A stretch of DNA of 64,000 nucleotides from Enterococcus gilvus ATCC BAA-350 (lineage in GTDB: Bacteria; Bacillota; Bacilli; Lactobacillales; Enterococcaceae): the NCBI RefSeq assembly GCF_000407545.1, contig NZ_ASWH01000001.1, positions 915,501 to 979,500 on the forward strand. The letters are read 5' to 3'. Position 1 is the first letter of the stretch; each line of letters opens with the position of its first letter. Shown in pieces: positions 8,376 through 18,391 of this stretch. The translations under genes and the position numbers were made by a program. The notes under the pieces are model-generated. The model did not search any database and was not told the DNA's origin. It saw nothing but the letters and a program-made list of their open reading frames with translations.

Positions 8376-9350
8376 ATGAAAATCGTAGTGTTAGATGGCT
8401 ATGCCTTAAACCCAGGGGATTTGGATTGGCAAGGCTTTGAGGCGTTTGGTGAAGTGACGGTCTATGATCGGACTTCTTTTACGGATAAACAGGAAATCAT
8501 TGATCGAATCGGTGAAGCAGAAGCCATTCTTACGAATAAGACGCCAATTGACGAAGAAATTTTGTCTGCTGTTGCGAAACTAAAATATATCGGTGTAGTG
8601 GCGACAGGATATAACGTAGTCGATGTTGCTGCTGCCAGAAAACGGAACATTCCTGTGACCAATATCCCTTCCTATGGAACGGACGCCGTGGCACAGTTTA
8701 CGTTTGCATTATTATTGGAGATCGCTAATCAAGTTGGTGTGCACAATGCTTCTGTTCAACAAGGAGAATGGCAGCGGAGTACAGATTTTACGTATCAAAA
8801 AACACCGTTAATGGAATTAAGAGGGAAAACGATTGGTTTGATAGGGTATGGGGAGATTGCTCAGGCCACTGCAACAATTGCGCATGCGTTTAATATGAAG
8901 GTTATTTACTGGAACCATCGTCCCAAAAAGGCTCAAGAGGATTGGGCGAAGCAAGTATCTATTGAAGAACTTTATCAGCAAGCCGATATCATCAGTTTGC
9001 ATGTTCCTCAAACCTCAGAAACAGAAAAAATGATCAATCAAAAAACGATTGCCAGGATGAAAGAGGGCGTCATTTTATTAAATACGGCGCGTGGGGGTCT
9101 GTTAGATGAAGCTGCTGTTGCAGACGCATTAAATAGAGGTCAAATTTTTGCGGCAGGTGTGGATGTCGTCTCAAAAGAACCAATGACAAAGGACAATCCG
9201 TTAATGTCTGCTAAAAATTGTATCATCACCCCCCATATCGCATGGCGTCCATTAGAAACAAGAGAGCGTTTGATGGAAATAGCCGTGGACAACTTTGCTG
9301 CTTATTTAGCAGGGAAAGAAAAAAATGTCGTAAATAAAGAAAGAGCCTGA
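8376..9350 (+). CDS. D-2-hydroxyacid dehydrogenase
   Basis: The 324-residue NAD(P)-dependent enzyme of the D-isomer 2-hydroxyacid dehydrogenase family reduces a 2-keto acid, or oxidises the D-hydroxy acid, in the cytosol. The Rossmann motif IGLIGYGEIAQATA lies near residue 152. The catalytic arginine sits in NTARGGLLDE, the glutamate in VVSKEP and the histidine in TPHIAW. The gene starts at ATG after GTGAGGAG and stands alone. Sequence flavour is that of the glycerate/hydroxypyruvate reductase-like subgroup, but the substrate is open. Confidence 0.88.
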   Translation: MKIVVLDGYALNPGDLDWQGFEAFGEVTVYDRTSFTDKQEIIDRIGEAEAILTNKTPIDEEILSAVAKLKYIGVVATGYNVVDVAAARKRNIPVTNIPSYGTDAVAQFTFALLLEIANQVGVHNASVQQGEWQRSTDFTYQKTPLMELRGKTIGLIGYGEIAQATATIAHAFNMKVIYWNHRPKKAQEDWAKQVSIEELYQQADIISLHVPQTSETEKMINQKTIARMKEGVILLNTARGGLLDEAAVADALNRGQIFAAGVDVVSKEPMTKDNPLMSAKNCIITPHIAWRPLETRERLMEIAVDNFAAYLAGKEKNVVNKERA

Positions 9351-9372
9351 TGACACACATCGGGCTCCTTTC
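9343..9372. terminator. Bidirectional terminator between convergent genes
   Basis: GAGCCTGATG pairs with CATCGGGCTC (one G-U). It overlaps the end of the dehydrogenase and lies five bases after the stop of the convergent aldo/keto reductase, with pyrimidine runs on both strands. Confidence 0.65.
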
Positions 9373-9376
9373 CTGA

Positions 9377-10312
9377 TTATTTAAATAAGTGATCAATCGT
9401 GTCAAAATCTTCAGTTGTTAATCGAATGTCCACGGATTTTGCATTCGCTTCAACTTGTTCAGGTTGTTTTGCGCCGGGAATAATGACACTAATTTGTGGA
9501 TGCTTCATGTACCACGCCAGAATTAATTGTGCTACAGTGGCATCATAATTTTTGGCAATGGGCTTTAACTGATCCACTTTGCCGACGATTTTTTCAAAAC
9601 GCTCACCGGTGAAATCGGGCCTCTGGCTCCGTCGATCTGACGCGTCAAAGCGATCTTCTTTCTTATATTTTCCAGTAAGTAAACCAGAAGCGAGAGGAAA
9701 ATATGGAACAAAGCTGATCCTATTTTCCTTCAGGTAAGGGAAGAGGTCTTTTTCATGTTCACGATGAATCAAATTGAACTGCTCTTCGACAACATCGACA
9801 TAGCCTTCCTGATTGGCCTCTTTAAGTTGTTCTAGTGAAAAATTTGAAACACCGATTGCACGGATTTTTCCTTCTTCCTTCAGTTCGTGTAGCGCGGCGA
9901 TAGCCTCGTTTTTAGGTGTGGCTTCATCTGGAAAATGAATGTAAAAAATATCGATATATTCTGTTTGTAGCCTTTTTAACGCGTCCTCTACGGATTGTTT
10001 AAGAAATTGTGGAGAATTATTAAAGGCATAGTTATTTTCAGGATCGTGAGCGGCCTTAGTCGCTATGATGATACGAGAACGATCAAACTCTGGCTCTTGT
10101 AAAACCTCGCCAATCAATTCCTCAGAACGACCATAGCCATAGGCATAAGCTGTATCCAGCAACGTGATTCCATTATTGATGGCTGTCCGTATGACTTTTT
10201 TTCCAGTTTCATCATTTAAGTTAGGGAAAAGATTGTGTCCACCAACTGCATTTGTGCCCAATCCCAGATCACTGGCATAAACACGTGATTTTCCGATTCG
10301 TACATCCGTCAT
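9377..10312 (-). CDS. Aldo/keto reductase, copy 1
   Basis: The 311-residue oxidoreductase starts at ATG 10312 behind AAAGGAG; an upstream in-frame ATG at 10339 is less likely. It has the aldo/keto reductase TIM-barrel signatures: LLDTAYAYGYGRSEELIGE with the catalytic Asp and Tyr, IIATKAA with the catalytic Lys, IDIFYIHFPD with the His position, RAIGVSNFS and a C-terminal VIIPGAKQPEQVEANA that binds NADPH. The family reduces aldehydes and ketones with NADPH. It is closely similar to the next gene upstream on the same strand, so the two look like a tandem duplication. Confidence 0.9.
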   Translation of the reverse strand: MTDVRIGKSRVYASDLGLGTNAVGGHNLFPNLNDETGKKVIRTAINNGITLLDTAYAYGYGRSEELIGEVLQEPEFDRSRIIIATKAAHDPENNYAFNNSPQFLKQSVEDALKRLQTEYIDIFYIHFPDEATPKNEAIAALHELKEEGKIRAIGVSNFSLEQLKEANQEGYVDVVEEQFNLIHREHEKDLFPYLKENRISFVPYFPLASGLLTGKYKKEDRFDASDRRSQRPDFTGERFEKIVGKVDQLKPIAKNYDATVAQLILAWYMKHPQISVIIPGAKQPEQVEANAKSVDIRLTTEDFDTIDHLFK

Positions 10313-10436
10313 AAAACATTCGCTCCTTTTATCTATCACTCAAAAATAAGTGATTATTTTCCAAGTGTAGTTTAAAGTTTAAAAAAAAGCGACTATTCTA
10401 TTTCGATGAATACTTCAATGAAATGAACATGTAAAT

Positions 10437-10466
10437 AGAGCCATGACAATTCCCTGTCATGGCTCT
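10437..10466 (-). terminator. Terminator after aldo/keto reductase copy 2
   Basis: A perfect 12-bp inverted repeat (AGAGCCATGACA / TGTCATGGCTCT) lies just past the stop of the minus-strand gene; the T tract behind it is weak. Confidence 0.65.
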
Positions 10467-10471
10467 GTTTG

Positions 10472-11407
10472 TTAACGGAATAACTGATCAATTTTTTCAA
10501 AATCATCGACAGAAAGGTGAATATCCACTGCCATTGCGTTTGCCTCGACTTGTTCTGGTCGTTTTGCTCCTGGAATGACCACGTCAATATGCGGGTGCTT
10601 CATATACCAAGCCAATACTAATTGGGTAACCGTCGCGTCATAATTTTTGGCAATGGGTTTCAATTGATCTACTTTTTTGATGATCTCTTTAAAGCGTTCT
10701 CCTTTAAAGTCAGGATTTTTACTACGAAGATCGCTGTCCTCGAAGGCTGTTTCCTCGCTGTATTTTCCAGTCAACAAACCTGAATCTAGCGGATAATAAG
10801 AGACAAAGCTGATCGTATGCTCGTTCAAGTATGGGAAAAGCTCTTTTTCGTGTTCTCGATGAATCAGGCTGAAACGTTCTTCGACAATATCCACATAGCC
10901 ATCTTTATTCGCTTCTTTTAACTGTTCCAAAGAAAAATTGGAGACACCGATCGCGCGAATTTTTCCTTCTTCTTTCAATTTATGCAAAGCTGCGACTGCC
11001 TCGTTTTTTGGAGTAGTTTCGTCAGGAAAATGGATGTAAAAAATATCGATATAATCTGTTTGCAATCGTTCTAATGCCGCTTCGACAGCATGACGTAAAA
11101 ATTCTGGTGAATTATTAAATTTCCCATCTTGCTGCATATCGTGGGCAGCTTTTGTAGCGATAATGACACGTGAACGATCGAATTCCGGTTCCTGTAGCAC
11201 TTCGCCAATTAGTTCTTCTGAACGCCCGCGTCCGTATGAGAAAGCCGTGTCCAATAGTGTGATTCCGTTATGGATAGCGGTCCGAACGACTTCTTTTCCA
11301 ATATCGTCGGTCAGGTTTGGATAAAGGTTGTGGCCTCCAACGGCATTCGTCCCTAATCCTAAGGCACTTGCATAAACTTGTGATTTTCCAATTCGCACAT
11401 CTGTCAT
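10472..11407 (-). CDS. Aldo/keto reductase, copy 2
   Basis: This 311-residue paralogue of the neighbouring reductase starts at ATG 11407 behind AAAGGGG. It keeps the same signatures: LLDTAFSYGRGRSEELIGE, VIIATKAAHD, IDIFYIHFPD, RAIGVSNFS and VVIPGAKRPEQVEANA. Most differences from copy 1 lie in loops and the segment after LLTGKY. In copy 2 the usual catalytic Tyr region reads FSYGRG instead of YAYGYG; the Tyr is kept. Each copy has its own ribosome binding site and terminator, so they may be expressed separately. The substrates are unknown. Confidence 0.9.
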   Translation of the reverse strand: MTDVRIGKSQVYASALGLGTNAVGGHNLYPNLTDDIGKEVVRTAIHNGITLLDTAFSYGRGRSEELIGEVLQEPEFDRSRVIIATKAAHDMQQDGKFNNSPEFLRHAVEAALERLQTDYIDIFYIHFPDETTPKNEAVAALHKLKEEGKIRAIGVSNFSLEQLKEANKDGYVDIVEERFSLIHREHEKELFPYLNEHTISFVSYYPLDSGLLTGKYSEETAFEDSDLRSKNPDFKGERFKEIIKKVDQLKPIAKNYDATVTQLVLAWYMKHPHIDVVIPGAKRPEQVEANAMAVDIHLSVDDFEKIDQLFR

Positions 11408-11564
11408 AGTACATTTTCCCCTTTCTGTGTTTCGCAATAAAAAAATGATGCTTCTTTCCAAGTTTAAAATAAAGAGCGGGAAAAAGCGACTCCTCTTTTC
11501 ACTTTTCAGATATCATTTGAAAATCACTTGACTTTCAAGCCTTTTTTTAGTAGCTTAGGAAGAG

Positions 11565-11809
11565 ATAAAAACATCAATGAAACATCTACGAAGGAACTAG
11601 TAAATTACGAGATAACGTACAGAAAAAATTGCCTTGGCTGAAAGCAATTTCGTGATAAGTAATTGAAAGACAGTCTGGAGATGAGCGTGTGCAAAGCCGC
11701 TCCGTAAAGCAAGCGTTAATTGCCAGAGAAAAAGAGTAAAACTCTTTTAAAAAAATAGGTGGTACCGCGACGATTTTCGCCCTTGTTCATAGGAACAAGG
11801 GCTTTTTTT
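11565..11809 (+). promoter_or_regulatory. T-box riboswitch before hisS-aspS
   Basis: The T-box GGTGGTACCGCG lies at 11758-11769. It is followed by a terminator, GCCCTTGTTC (11779-11788) with GAACAAGGGC (11793-11802) and seven T. A GCTGAAAGC segment lies near 11637-11645. In the following AATTGAAAGACAGTC the triplet GAC (11669-11671), followed by A, is the best specifier candidate, which would make the leader respond to tRNA-Asp and not tRNA-His. The T-box itself is certain; the specifier is inferred. Confidence 0.88.
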
Positions 11810-11844
11810 GTATTTTTGCGATATCAAGAAAAAGGAGATAAACC

Positions 11845-13143
11845 ATGAGTTATCAGCGACCAAAAGGGACCAATGATATTTTACCGGGAGAAAGTGAAAA
11901 GTGGCAATTTGTCGAGGAGACTGCCCGCTTAGTATTCAACGATTATCAGTACCAAGAGATTCGTACGCCGATTTTTGAACACTACGAAGTAATTGCCCGC
12001 AGTGTGGGGGATACTACGGATATCGTTTCTAAGGAAATGTACGACTTTCATGATAAGGGTGATCGGCATGTAACTCTTCGTCCTGAAGGAACAGCTCCTA
12101 TCGTACGTGCGTACGTTGAAAACAAGTTGTTTGGACCAGAATTCAAGAAACCATACAAGGTTTATTATACTGGACCGATGTTCCGCTATGAACGGCCGCA
12201 AAAAGGACGATTGCGTCAATTTCATCAAATTGGTGTCGAAGCGTTTGGCAGTGAAAATCCAAGTCTTGACGTAGAAGTAATGGCAATGGCGATGGATTTC
12301 TTTAAGCAACTAGGCATCAACCAGCTGCGATTAGTAATCAATACTCTAGGAGATCAAGAAACACGGACCAATTATCGTCAAGCTTTAATCGCCTATCTTG
12401 AAGCGCATGAAGAAGAGCTAAGTGAAGATTCACGTCGTCGCTTGCATGAAAATCCGTTGCGGGTTTTAGATAGTAAAGACCGTAAAGACCAGCCGATCGT
12501 TGCGGATGCTCCAAGTATTTTGGATTATTTAAGCGAGTATGCGAAAGAATACTTTGAAGGTGTCACAAAAACCTTGGAGTATTTGAACATTTCATATGAA
12601 ATCGATCACCGAATGGTTCGAGGCTTGGATTATTATAACCATACGATTTTTGAAATTATGAGTGACGCACCAGGGATGGGAGCGCAAACGACGATTTGTG
12701 GCGGTGGTCGTTATGATGGCCTCGTTGAGGAGCTTGGTGGGCCAGAGACACCTGGAATTGGGTTTGCGATGGGAATCGAACGCATTTTATTGACTCTAGA
12801 ACAAGAAGAAGTGATGATTCCAAGTGCGGCAAGTCTCGACGCTTATGTCGTGGGTCTTGGAGATGTGACAAACTTAGAAGCCCTGAAAGTGGTTCAAGCG
12901 ATTCGCGGATTTGGTTTTTCAGCCGATCGTGATTTCATGGGTCGCAAAGCGAAAGCGCAATTTAAGACTGCTGATAAAGAAGGGGCAAAACTTGTTTTAA
13001 CCTTAGGGGAAGATGAATTAGCTAAAGGCGTGATCAATGTAAAAGATTCAGCCACTCGTGAGGAAAAGGCCTTTCCATTAGCTGATTTGTACGACGACTT
13101 TGCAGCGATCTATGACGAAATGACGATGCCGAAAATTGATTAA
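11845..13143 (+). CDS. hisS: Histidyl-tRNA synthetase
   Basis: The 432-residue class II synthetase activates histidine and charges tRNA-His. Motif 2 is visible as [22 protein letters not shown] and the two histidine-binding signatures as LRPEGTAP and [24 protein letters not shown] is motif 3. The C-terminal anticodon-binding domain follows to residue ~430. Length is normal. The ATG follows AAAGGAG. It is the first gene of the T-box-controlled hisS-aspS operon, 60 bases before aspS. Confidence 0.97.
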   Translation: MSYQRPKGTNDILPGESEKWQFVEETARLVFNDYQYQEIRTPIFEHYEVIARSVGDTTDIVSKEMYDFHDKGDRHVTLRPEGTAPIVRAYVENKLFGPEFKKPYKVYYTGPMFRYERPQKGRLRQFHQIGVEAFGSENPSLDVEVMAMAMDFFKQLGINQLRLVINTLGDQETRTNYRQALIAYLEAHEEELSEDSRRRLHENPLRVLDSKDRKDQPIVADAPSILDYLSEYAKEYFEGVTKTLEYLNISYEIDHRMVRGLDYYNHTIFEIMSDAPGMGAQTTICGGGRYDGLVEELGGPETPGIGFAMGIERILLTLEQEEVMIPSAASLDAYVVGLGDVTNLEALKVVQAIRGFGFSADRDFMGRKAKAQFKTADKEGAKLVLTLGEDELAKGVINVKDSATREEKAFPLADLYDDFAAIYDEMTMPKID

Positions 13144-13203
13144 AACGAAATAAATCCTACTGATAAAAAAGGTAGATTACTTAAAAAATGGAGGAATGGA
13201 AAA

Positions 13204-14976
13204 ATGGCTAGACGTACTGTCTATTGCGGGCGCGTGTCCGAAGAGTATTTGGATCAAAAAGTGACATTAAAAGGGTGGGTACAAAAACGTCGAGATTTAG
13301 GCGGACTGATCTTTATCGATCTGCGAGATCGTGAAGGAATCGTTCAAGTGGTCTTTAATCCTGAAGAATCGAAAACAGCATGGGAGGTTGCGGATCAATG
13401 CCGCAGCGAATTCGTTGTTGAAATTACCGGAACGGTGATCCGACGGGATGCAGGTGCGGTAAACAAAAAAATGAGCACGGGCGACTTTGAAGTGAAGGGT
13501 GAAGAAATCACTATTTTAAATAGTGCGAAAACACCGCCATTTTCAATTGAAGATGACCAAAATATCAGTGACGAAGTCCGTTTGAAATATCGTTATATGG
13601 ATTTACGTCGTCCGAAGATGACACAAAACTTGATGATGCGTCACCGTTTGACACAATCGGTTCGTCGTTTCTTAGATAACAATGATTTCTTAGATATTGA
13701 AACACCTTATTTAGCTAAATCAACGCCAGAAGGTGCTCGGGACTATTTGGTTCCTTCACGTGTTCACCCAGGACATTTCTATGCGTTGCCGCAATCACCG
13801 CAAATTTTAAAACAATTATTGATGACTGCTGGATTTGACCGTTACTATCAAATCGTTCGCTGCTTCCGTGATGAAGATCTACGTGGCGACCGTCAGCCAG
13901 AATTTACACAAATCGATATTGAAACGAGCTTTTTAACGGCTGAAGAAATTCAAGAATACACCGAAGCAATGATTGCACAAGTCATGAAGGATGTACGTGG
14001 AGTTGAAGTGACGTTGCCATTCCCACGGATCACTTGGGATGAAGCGATGGAACGCTATGGCTCAGATAAACCAGATACGCGTTTCGATATGGAATTGATC
14101 GATGTGACAGATATTGCCTCTGCCACTGATTTCAAAGTGTTCCGCATGGCTTCTGATAATGGCGGCGTGGTTAAAGCGTTGAACGCAAAAGGTGCTGCCG
14201 ATAAATATTCTCGAAAAGAATTGGATCGCCTAGGTCAGTTCGTTGGTCAATTTGGTGCGAAGGGATTGGCATGGATCAAAGTAGACGAGAACGGTGAATT
14301 AACTGGACCGATCGCGAAATTCATGGGCGGTGTCAGTGAAGACTTGAAGAAAGCGACAAATGCTGAAGCTGGCGACGTATTGATGTTCGCTGCCGACCAA
14401 TTCTTAACTGCTGTAACTGCTCTAGGTGCTGTTCGTTCAAAAGTTGGTAAGGAACTTGGTTTGATCGATGAAGACCGTTTCGATTATTTATGGGTCGTTG
14501 ATTGGCCGCAATTTGAATTTGATCAAGAATTGGGTCGGTATGTGTCTGCCCATCACCCATTTACGATGCCAATGGAAAAGGATATTGCGAACTTAAAAGA
14601 TCATCCTGAAAAAGTATACGCACAGGCCTACGACATTGTCTTGAACGGGTACGAATTGGGCGGTGGTTCATTGCGTATCAATACACGTGAATTACAGGAG
14701 CAAGTCTTTGAGACTTTAGGCTTCACTCGCGAAAGTGCCAATGAACAATTCGGCTTCTTATTGGAATCACTAGATTATGGGTTCCCTCCAATCGGCGGGA
14801 TCGCCCTTGGTTTGGACCGCTTTGCTATGTTGTTGGCTGGCGAAGACAATATTCGTGAAGTCATTGCCTTTCCTAAGAATGGTAAAGCAGCAGACCCAAT
14901 GTCAGATGCACCAAGTACCGTATCTCCATTACAACTTTATGAGTTGAGTATCGATGTGACTAAAATAGAAGAGTAA
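13204..14976 (+). CDS. aspS: Aspartyl-tRNA synthetase
   Basis: The 590-residue bacterial-type AspRS charges tRNA-Asp, or also tRNA-Asn if the cell uses the amidation route. It has the N-terminal OB-fold ([20 protein letters not shown]), class II motif 1 around residue 135, motif 2 in [21 protein letters not shown], the bacterial GAD insertion domain in the middle, and motif 3 in [15 protein letters not shown]. It follows hisS with its own GGAGGA site and shares its leader. Confidence 0.97.
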   Translation: MARRTVYCGRVSEEYLDQKVTLKGWVQKRRDLGGLIFIDLRDREGIVQVVFNPEESKTAWEVADQCRSEFVVEITGTVIRRDAGAVNKKMSTGDFEVKGEEITILNSAKTPPFSIEDDQNISDEVRLKYRYMDLRRPKMTQNLMMRHRLTQSVRRFLDNNDFLDIETPYLAKSTPEGARDYLVPSRVHPGHFYALPQSPQILKQLLMTAGFDRYYQIVRCFRDEDLRGDRQPEFTQIDIETSFLTAEEIQEYTEAMIAQVMKDVRGVEVTLPFPRITWDEAMERYGSDKPDTRFDMELIDVTDIASATDFKVFRMASDNGGVVKALNAKGAADKYSRKELDRLGQFVGQFGAKGLAWIKVDENGELTGPIAKFMGGVSEDLKKATNAEAGDVLMFAADQFLTAVTALGAVRSKVGKELGLIDEDRFDYLWVVDWPQFEFDQELGRYVSAHHPFTMPMEKDIANLKDHPEKVYAQAYDIVLNGYELGGGSLRINTRELQEQVFETLGFTRESANEQFGFLLESLDYGFPPIGGIALGLDRFAMLLAGEDNIREVIAFPKNGKAADPMSDAPSTVSPLQLYELSIDVTKIEE

Positions 14977-15080
14977 TCAGCTGAACCCTGTATTTAGGCG
15001 AGCAAATCCAGCTCTAAAGAGAGCCGATGTTCTATAAAAACTGGATAATCAAGTAGTAACTCTAAGAAAATACTAAGAGA

Positions 15081-15115
15081 AGCACCTGCCTTTATGGTAG
15101 GTGCTTTCTTTTTTT
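15081..15115 (+). terminator. hisS-aspS operon terminator
   Basis: AGCACCTGCC pairs with GGTAGGTGCT (one G-U) and is followed by TTTCTTTTTTT. Confidence 0.85.
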
Positions 15116-15166
15116 CATGAAAATACGTATAATGTGAGTGAAATTTTGAAATGAGGCGGACATGAC

Positions 15167-16048
15167 ATGATGAAAAAGAAGATAGAGGAGTGGCCTCACC
15201 ACGATTACGCCACCCGCTTATCTGTCGCAGTAGTTTATGCTTTTTTAGCGGCGATAGCCGTAAACTTTTTTTACCAACCAGGACACATCTATTCAAGTGG
15301 AGCAACTGGTTTTGCTCAAATATTGACAACTTTATCGCATCGTGTAGTTGGCTTCACCGTACCAGTATCTGTCACATTATTTTTGATCAACGTGCCGTTG
15401 TTTTTCTTGGCTTGGTTTAAAATCGGTCACAAATTTACGATATTTACGTTTATAACCGTTTTTTTAACCTCGTTTTTCATTCACATTATTCCAGAAACGA
15501 CCCTAACAACAGACCCAATCATCTGTGCGATTTTTGGGGGAGCAATTATGGGTGTGGGAATCGGTTTTGCTTTAAAAAACGGATTGTCTTCTGGCGGATT
15601 GGATATTTTGAGTATCACCATCCGCAAAAGAACGGGAACTTCTGTCGGTTCGATTTCTATTATTTTCAATGTAATGATCATGCTGATGGCTGGAATTTTG
15701 TTTAGCTGGCAATACATGTTTTATTCTGCTTTAGCAATCTTTATGAGCGGGAAACTAACAGATGCCCTTTATACGAAGCAGCGGAAAATGCAAGTCATGA
15801 TCGTCACAAAATGTCCAGAACGAGTGATCAATGGTATTCAAGATCAAATGCGTCGCGGAATTACAATAATCAATGAAGCTGAAGGTGCTTATAAGCATGA
15901 CAAGCAGACCGTCTTATTTACGGTCGTGACTCGTTTTGAATTGCCCTTATTAGAAGCAATCATGCGCGAGAGTGACCCAGCTGCGTTCGTAAGTATCTCA
16001 GAGAACGTTCGAATCATGGGGCGTTTTTACGAGGAGACAATGGATTAA
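15167..16048 (+). CDS. YitT family membrane protein (DUF161/DUF2179)
   Basis: The 293-residue protein has five or six hydrophobic segments, including the glycine-rich GATGFAQ near residue 45 and FALKNGLSSGGLDILS near 130-145. A soluble C-terminal DUF2179 domain follows from about residue 205 (KMQVMIVTKCPERVINGIQ). YitT-type proteins are widespread in Firmicutes, often in several copies, and their transport substrate is not established. The start is ATG 15167 behind GAGGCGG; a second ATG directly after it is equally possible. It is monocistronic with its own terminator. Confidence 0.88.
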   Translation: MMKKKIEEWPHHDYATRLSVAVVYAFLAAIAVNFFYQPGHIYSSGATGFAQILTTLSHRVVGFTVPVSVTLFLINVPLFFLAWFKIGHKFTIFTFITVFLTSFFIHIIPETTLTTDPIICAIFGGAIMGVGIGFALKNGLSSGGLDILSITIRKRTGTSVGSISIIFNVMIMLMAGILFSWQYMFYSALAIFMSGKLTDALYTKQRKMQVMIVTKCPERVINGIQDQMRRGITIINEAEGAYKHDKQTVLFTVVTRFELPLLEAIMRESDPAAFVSISENVRIMGRFYEETMD

Positions 16049-16050
16049 AA

Positions 16051-16079
16051 AGTTGAGACAGCCGTCTCAGCTTTTTTTG
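16051..16079 (+). terminator. Terminator after the YitT gene
   Basis: AGTTGAGAC and GTCTCAGCT form a hairpin with loop AGCC, followed by seven T. Confidence 0.85.
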
Positions 16080-16362
16080 TCAGCGTTGCTGGTTGCAGTT
16101 GATAACAGTTGACATGAGTATAAGACTATTGGCACTATGAGAACATAATAAATCAGGCAGTCTAAAAAGTAGTCAACGTAGGCAAATGAGTAATTGATCG
16201 TTTAGAAGAACACTCAATGCAAAAGATATTCTCATCAACATTTTTCAATCTAAAAACTAAAATATTTAGGAAATGCTTTTTTTATTGAGAAATTGTTGCA
16301 GTTTGTTTGATTTATACGTATAGTTAGTTTGATATTCTATAGTAAAGTTGGAAAGTAAAAAT
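16080..16362 (+). promoter_or_regulatory. oatA: Gene-free stretch with a candidate oatA promoter
   Basis: No gene is seen between the YitT terminator and oatA. A sigma-A-like pair lies near its end: TTGATT at 16307-16312 and TGATAT at 16330-16335 with a 17-base spacer, about 28 bases before the oatA start. The rest shows nothing recognisable. Confidence 0.4.
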
Positions 16363-18243
16363 ATGGGAAAAAGACTAGAGCATAGCCGTTATATTACTGG
16401 TTTCGATGGCATCCGTTCCTTAGCAGTAATTGGCGTAATTTTATATCATTTGATGCCCGCTCAAATGCGTGGCGGATACTTAGGAGTTCCTGTTTTTTTT
16501 GTAGTTTCAGGATACTTGATTACCGATTTATTAATTCAAGAATGGAAACAAACCGGGAAAGTCGATATCAAGCAATTTTACTATCGACGAATGAAACGGT
16601 TGTATCCGGCATTGGTAACTATGTTGATCGGGGCTTCGGCCTACATCACCTTGTTTCAACGTAATTTGCTGAATAATTTACGGGGAAATGTCATCAGCAG
16701 TTTATTTTATATAAATAATTGGTGGCAGATCAATCATGGAATGTCTTACTTTGATCGCTTTTCAGGAGAATCACCATTCACCCATATCTGGTCCTTGGCG
16801 GTTGAAACACAAAATTATATATTTTGGCCGATCATTTTTGTCCTATTGATGAAGTTTGTAAAAAATAAAGGGAAAGTATTTCTTGGTATTGTTGGAGCAG
16901 CGATCTTTTCAGCGATTTTGATGGCTATTCTATACGTACCTGGACAAGACCCTACACGTGTTTATTACGGGACAGACACACGTTTGTTCTCCATTTTATT
17001 AGGTGGAGCTTTGGCGTTCATTTGGCCTAGTACACGGCTGAAGGCGAGAATCCCTTCACAAGCGAAACGAATATTAAATGGGATCGGATTTGGCTCTTTA
17101 CTACTATTGATCCTAGCGTTCTTATTCTTAAGAGATGATTTGTCTTTTGTATATTACGGCGGAATGTTTCTCGTTAGTTTACTAAGCGTTTTGCTAGTTG
17201 CTATTACAGCTCATCCTGGCGCAAGTTGGAACCGATGGCTGACAAATCCAGTCTTTACTTGGATTGGGAAGCGCAGCTACGGCATTTATTTGTACCAATT
17301 TCCAGTGATGATTTTTTATGAAGCGAAAGTAAATGTAGCCAATCATACATTTTTGCACACGATTATGGAAGTCATCCTGATTCTTTTCGTTACAGAGCTT
17401 TCGTATCGCTATGTAGAAAAACCGTTGCGTACCTTTAATTATCGCAAGACGTTTGTTTCATTAAAACGCTCGTTTGGGGCACCAATCAAGAGTCGTAGAA
17501 AAATCGGTTTTGTCTTTTCTAGTTTGATTGCTTTGATTGCAGTTGTTGGTATGATTATCGCGCCGACAAACAGAGTAGATGCGAACCAAGAGGCACTGCA
17601 AAAGCAAATTGAACAGAATAAACAGGCAGCTAATAAAACAGAAGGTTCTTCTGAGCAACAGGACTCAAGTGGAACCGATCAGACACAAGGGTCTACCAGC
17701 AGTTCTGAAATCCCTACAAGCTTGGCAGACAAATATAGTCTTAGTCAACGTGAAGTAACGAAGGCGAAGAATCTAAAGGTCACGGCTTTTGGGGATTCCG
17801 TCCTATTGGCCGGCTCAAAAGGACTTACAGAGATATTTCCTAAAATGGTGGTTGACGGTGAAGTTGGCCGACAGTTGAAAGATAGCCCGCCATTGTTGCA
17901 GGCCTTGAAGGATAAAGGCGAACTGCATGACACGATTTTATTGAGTTTAGGGACAAATGGTGCGTTTAACAGCGATGATTTTGCTCAAATAATGAACGTA
18001 CTAGGTGAAAAACATCGAGTCTTTGTTATCAATACACATGTTCCGACACGACGTTGGCAAAATGATGTAAATGCAAACTTAGAGGCTGCGGCTAAAACGT
18101 ATAAAAATGTTCACTTGATTGATTGGTATGATTTTAGTAATAATCATCCAGACTGGTTTTATGACGATCAAGTCCATCCGAATGAAACAGGTTCGATCCA
18201 TTATTGTCATTTGATTACAAAAGAATTGTTAAAAGGCGAGTAA
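16363..18243 (+). CDS. oatA: Peptidoglycan O-acetyltransferase, OatA-like
   Basis: The 626-residue membrane enzyme joins two domains. Residues ~10-400 are an acyltransferase-3 domain with about ten or eleven membrane segments (GFDGIRSLAVIGVILYHL and FFVVSGYLIT). After a serine/glutamine-rich linker, residues ~465-626 form an extracytoplasmic SGNH esterase-like domain with AFGDSVLLAG, SLGTNGAF and a terminal DDQVHPN carrying the Asp-x-x-His pair. OatA moves acetyl groups to muramic acid O-6, giving lysozyme resistance. ATG 16363 with the GGAAAG site is chosen over the in-frame TTG at 16348. Confidence 0.88.
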   Translation: MGKRLEHSRYITGFDGIRSLAVIGVILYHLMPAQMRGGYLGVPVFFVVSGYLITDLLIQEWKQTGKVDIKQFYYRRMKRLYPALVTMLIGASAYITLFQRNLLNNLRGNVISSLFYINNWWQINHGMSYFDRFSGESPFTHIWSLAVETQNYIFWPIIFVLLMKFVKNKGKVFLGIVGAAIFSAILMAILYVPGQDPTRVYYGTDTRLFSILLGGALAFIWPSTRLKARIPSQAKRILNGIGFGSLLLLILAFLFLRDDLSFVYYGGMFLVSLLSVLLVAITAHPGASWNRWLTNPVFTWIGKRSYGIYLYQFPVMIFYEAKVNVANHTFLHTIMEVILILFVTELSYRYVEKPLRTFNYRKTFVSLKRSFGAPIKSRRKIGFVFSSLIALIAVVGMIIAPTNRVDANQEALQKQIEQNKQAANKTEGSSEQQDSSGTDQTQGSTSSSEIPTSLADKYSLSQREVTKAKNLKVTAFGDSVLLAGSKGLTEIFPKMVVDGEVGRQLKDSPPLLQALKDKGELHDTILLSLGTNGAFNSDDFAQIMNVLGEKHRVFVINTHVPTRRWQNDVNANLEAAAKTYKNVHLIDWYDFSNNHPDWFYDDQVHPNETGSIHYCHLITKELLKGE

Positions 18244-18264
18244 GAAGCAACAACAAACAAGGTT

Positions 18265-18300
18265 CGTCCGTCAGTTATCAGACGGACGTCTTAATTTTTC
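18265..18300 (+). terminator. oatA terminator
   Basis: CGTCCGTC pairs with GACGGACG around AGTTATCA, followed by TCTTAATTTTT. Confidence 0.8.
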
Positions 18301-18335
18301 TTGAGAAGATAGAAGAATCTTGAGAAAGCCAAAAA

Positions 18336-18389
18336 GAGCCCTGTAATTCACACACGTTTTTCTCGTGTACAAATTACAGGGTCTTTTTT
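18336..18389. terminator. Bidirectional terminator between oatA and the GIY-YIG gene
   Basis: CCCTGTAATT pairs with AATTACAGGG and encloses a second stem CACACG/CGTGT, with A and T runs outside on each side. It fits the minus-strand gene that ends at 18392. Confidence 0.8.
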
Positions 18390-18391
18390 GA

